A DNA stretch of 61,300 nucleotides from Rossellomorea sp. SC111 (GTDB lineage Bacteria > Bacillota > Bacilli > Bacillales > Bacillaceae_B): contig NZ_JANIOC010000021.1 in NCBI RefSeq assembly GCF_024733565.1, positions 1-61,300 of the forward strand, read 5' to 3'. Under the pieces are notes generated by a model. The model did no database searches. It was not told the origin of the DNA and saw nothing but the letters and a program-made list of their open reading frames with translations. This document shows, piece after piece, positions 61,228 through 61,300 of the stretch. Within the stretch, counting starts at the first letter, position 1. Every line of letters starts with the position of its first letter. The position numbers were made by a program, and so were the translations under genes.

Positions 61228-61300
61228 GCCTGGCGACGTCCTACTCTCACAGGGGGAGATCCCCCAACTACCATCGGCGCTGAAGAGCTTAACTTCCGTG
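61228..61300 (-). rRNA. rrf: 5S ribosomal RNA, 3' part (partial)
   Basis: The minus strand reads CACGGAAGTTAAGCTCTTCAG, then CGCCGATGGTAGTTGGGGG and ends GAGAGTAGGACGTCGCCAGGC, the 3' two-thirds of a Firmicute 5S RNA (given here in parts). It runs off the right edge. It is followed by a terminator. Confidence 0.97.

Overview
The window is a core-genome segment of a spore-forming member of the Bacillaceae (Firmicutes). The evidence is the gene order (ctsR-clpC-radA-disA-gltX-cysES-sigH-nusG-rpoBC-str-S10-spc-rpoA-ecf-rplM-cwlD-salA-gerD-kbaA-pdaB), close protein similarity to Bacillus subtilis, AGGAGG-type ribosome binding sites, many TTG/GTG starts, and sporulation/germination genes. The genus is not assigned. 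Almost everything is on the minus strand, so transcription runs from high to low coordinates. The block is bounded by two rRNA operons on the same strand: the 3' part of a 5S gene at the right edge and the 5' end of a 16S gene at the left edge.

Reading in the direction of transcription: 5S and its terminator; the CtsR-controlled stress operon ctsR-mcsA-mcsB-clpC; a terminator and a 126-nt tandem repeat array; radA-disA-yacL-ispD-ispF-gltX; a cysteine T-box and cysE-cysS-mrnC-rlmB-rae1; sigH; rpmGB-secE-nusG; rplK-rplA; an L10 leader and rplJ-rplL; a methyltransferase; rpoB-rpoC; rplGB-rpsL-rpsG-fusA-tuf; a repeat-filled gap; the S10/spc/alpha ribosomal operon from rpsJ to rplQ; a branched RNA structure and ecfA1-ecfA2-ecfT-truA; an L13 leader and rplM-rpsI; ybaK, cwlD, salA; then the sporulation genes gerD (+), kbaA (-), pdaB (+); a small unknown gene; and the 16S promoter. 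Together these genes supply transcription, translation, protein quality control, ECF vitamin uptake, isoprenoid and cysteine synthesis, c-di-AMP synthesis and spore development.

No accessory island, phage or transposase is present. The material that standard gene calls do not explain is intergenic. (1) A modular repeat family: an outer hairpin of about 120-130 nt exists alone (26988-27119) or with a second hairpin module of about 130 nt nested inside it (4284-4535, 7307-7559, 26411-26666). The inner module also exists alone as an exact 126-nt tandem array (55482-55896). Stem arms differ between copies but stay complementary. (2) An 83-nt multibranched structure followed by eight U residues upstream of the ECF operon (10903-10996). 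(3) Mimics of the 23S L1-binding site in the rplK-rplA operon. (4) A hairpin that encloses the ybaK ribosome binding site. (5) An unusual nusG start region. These are inferences from sequence inspection and have not been computed or searched.
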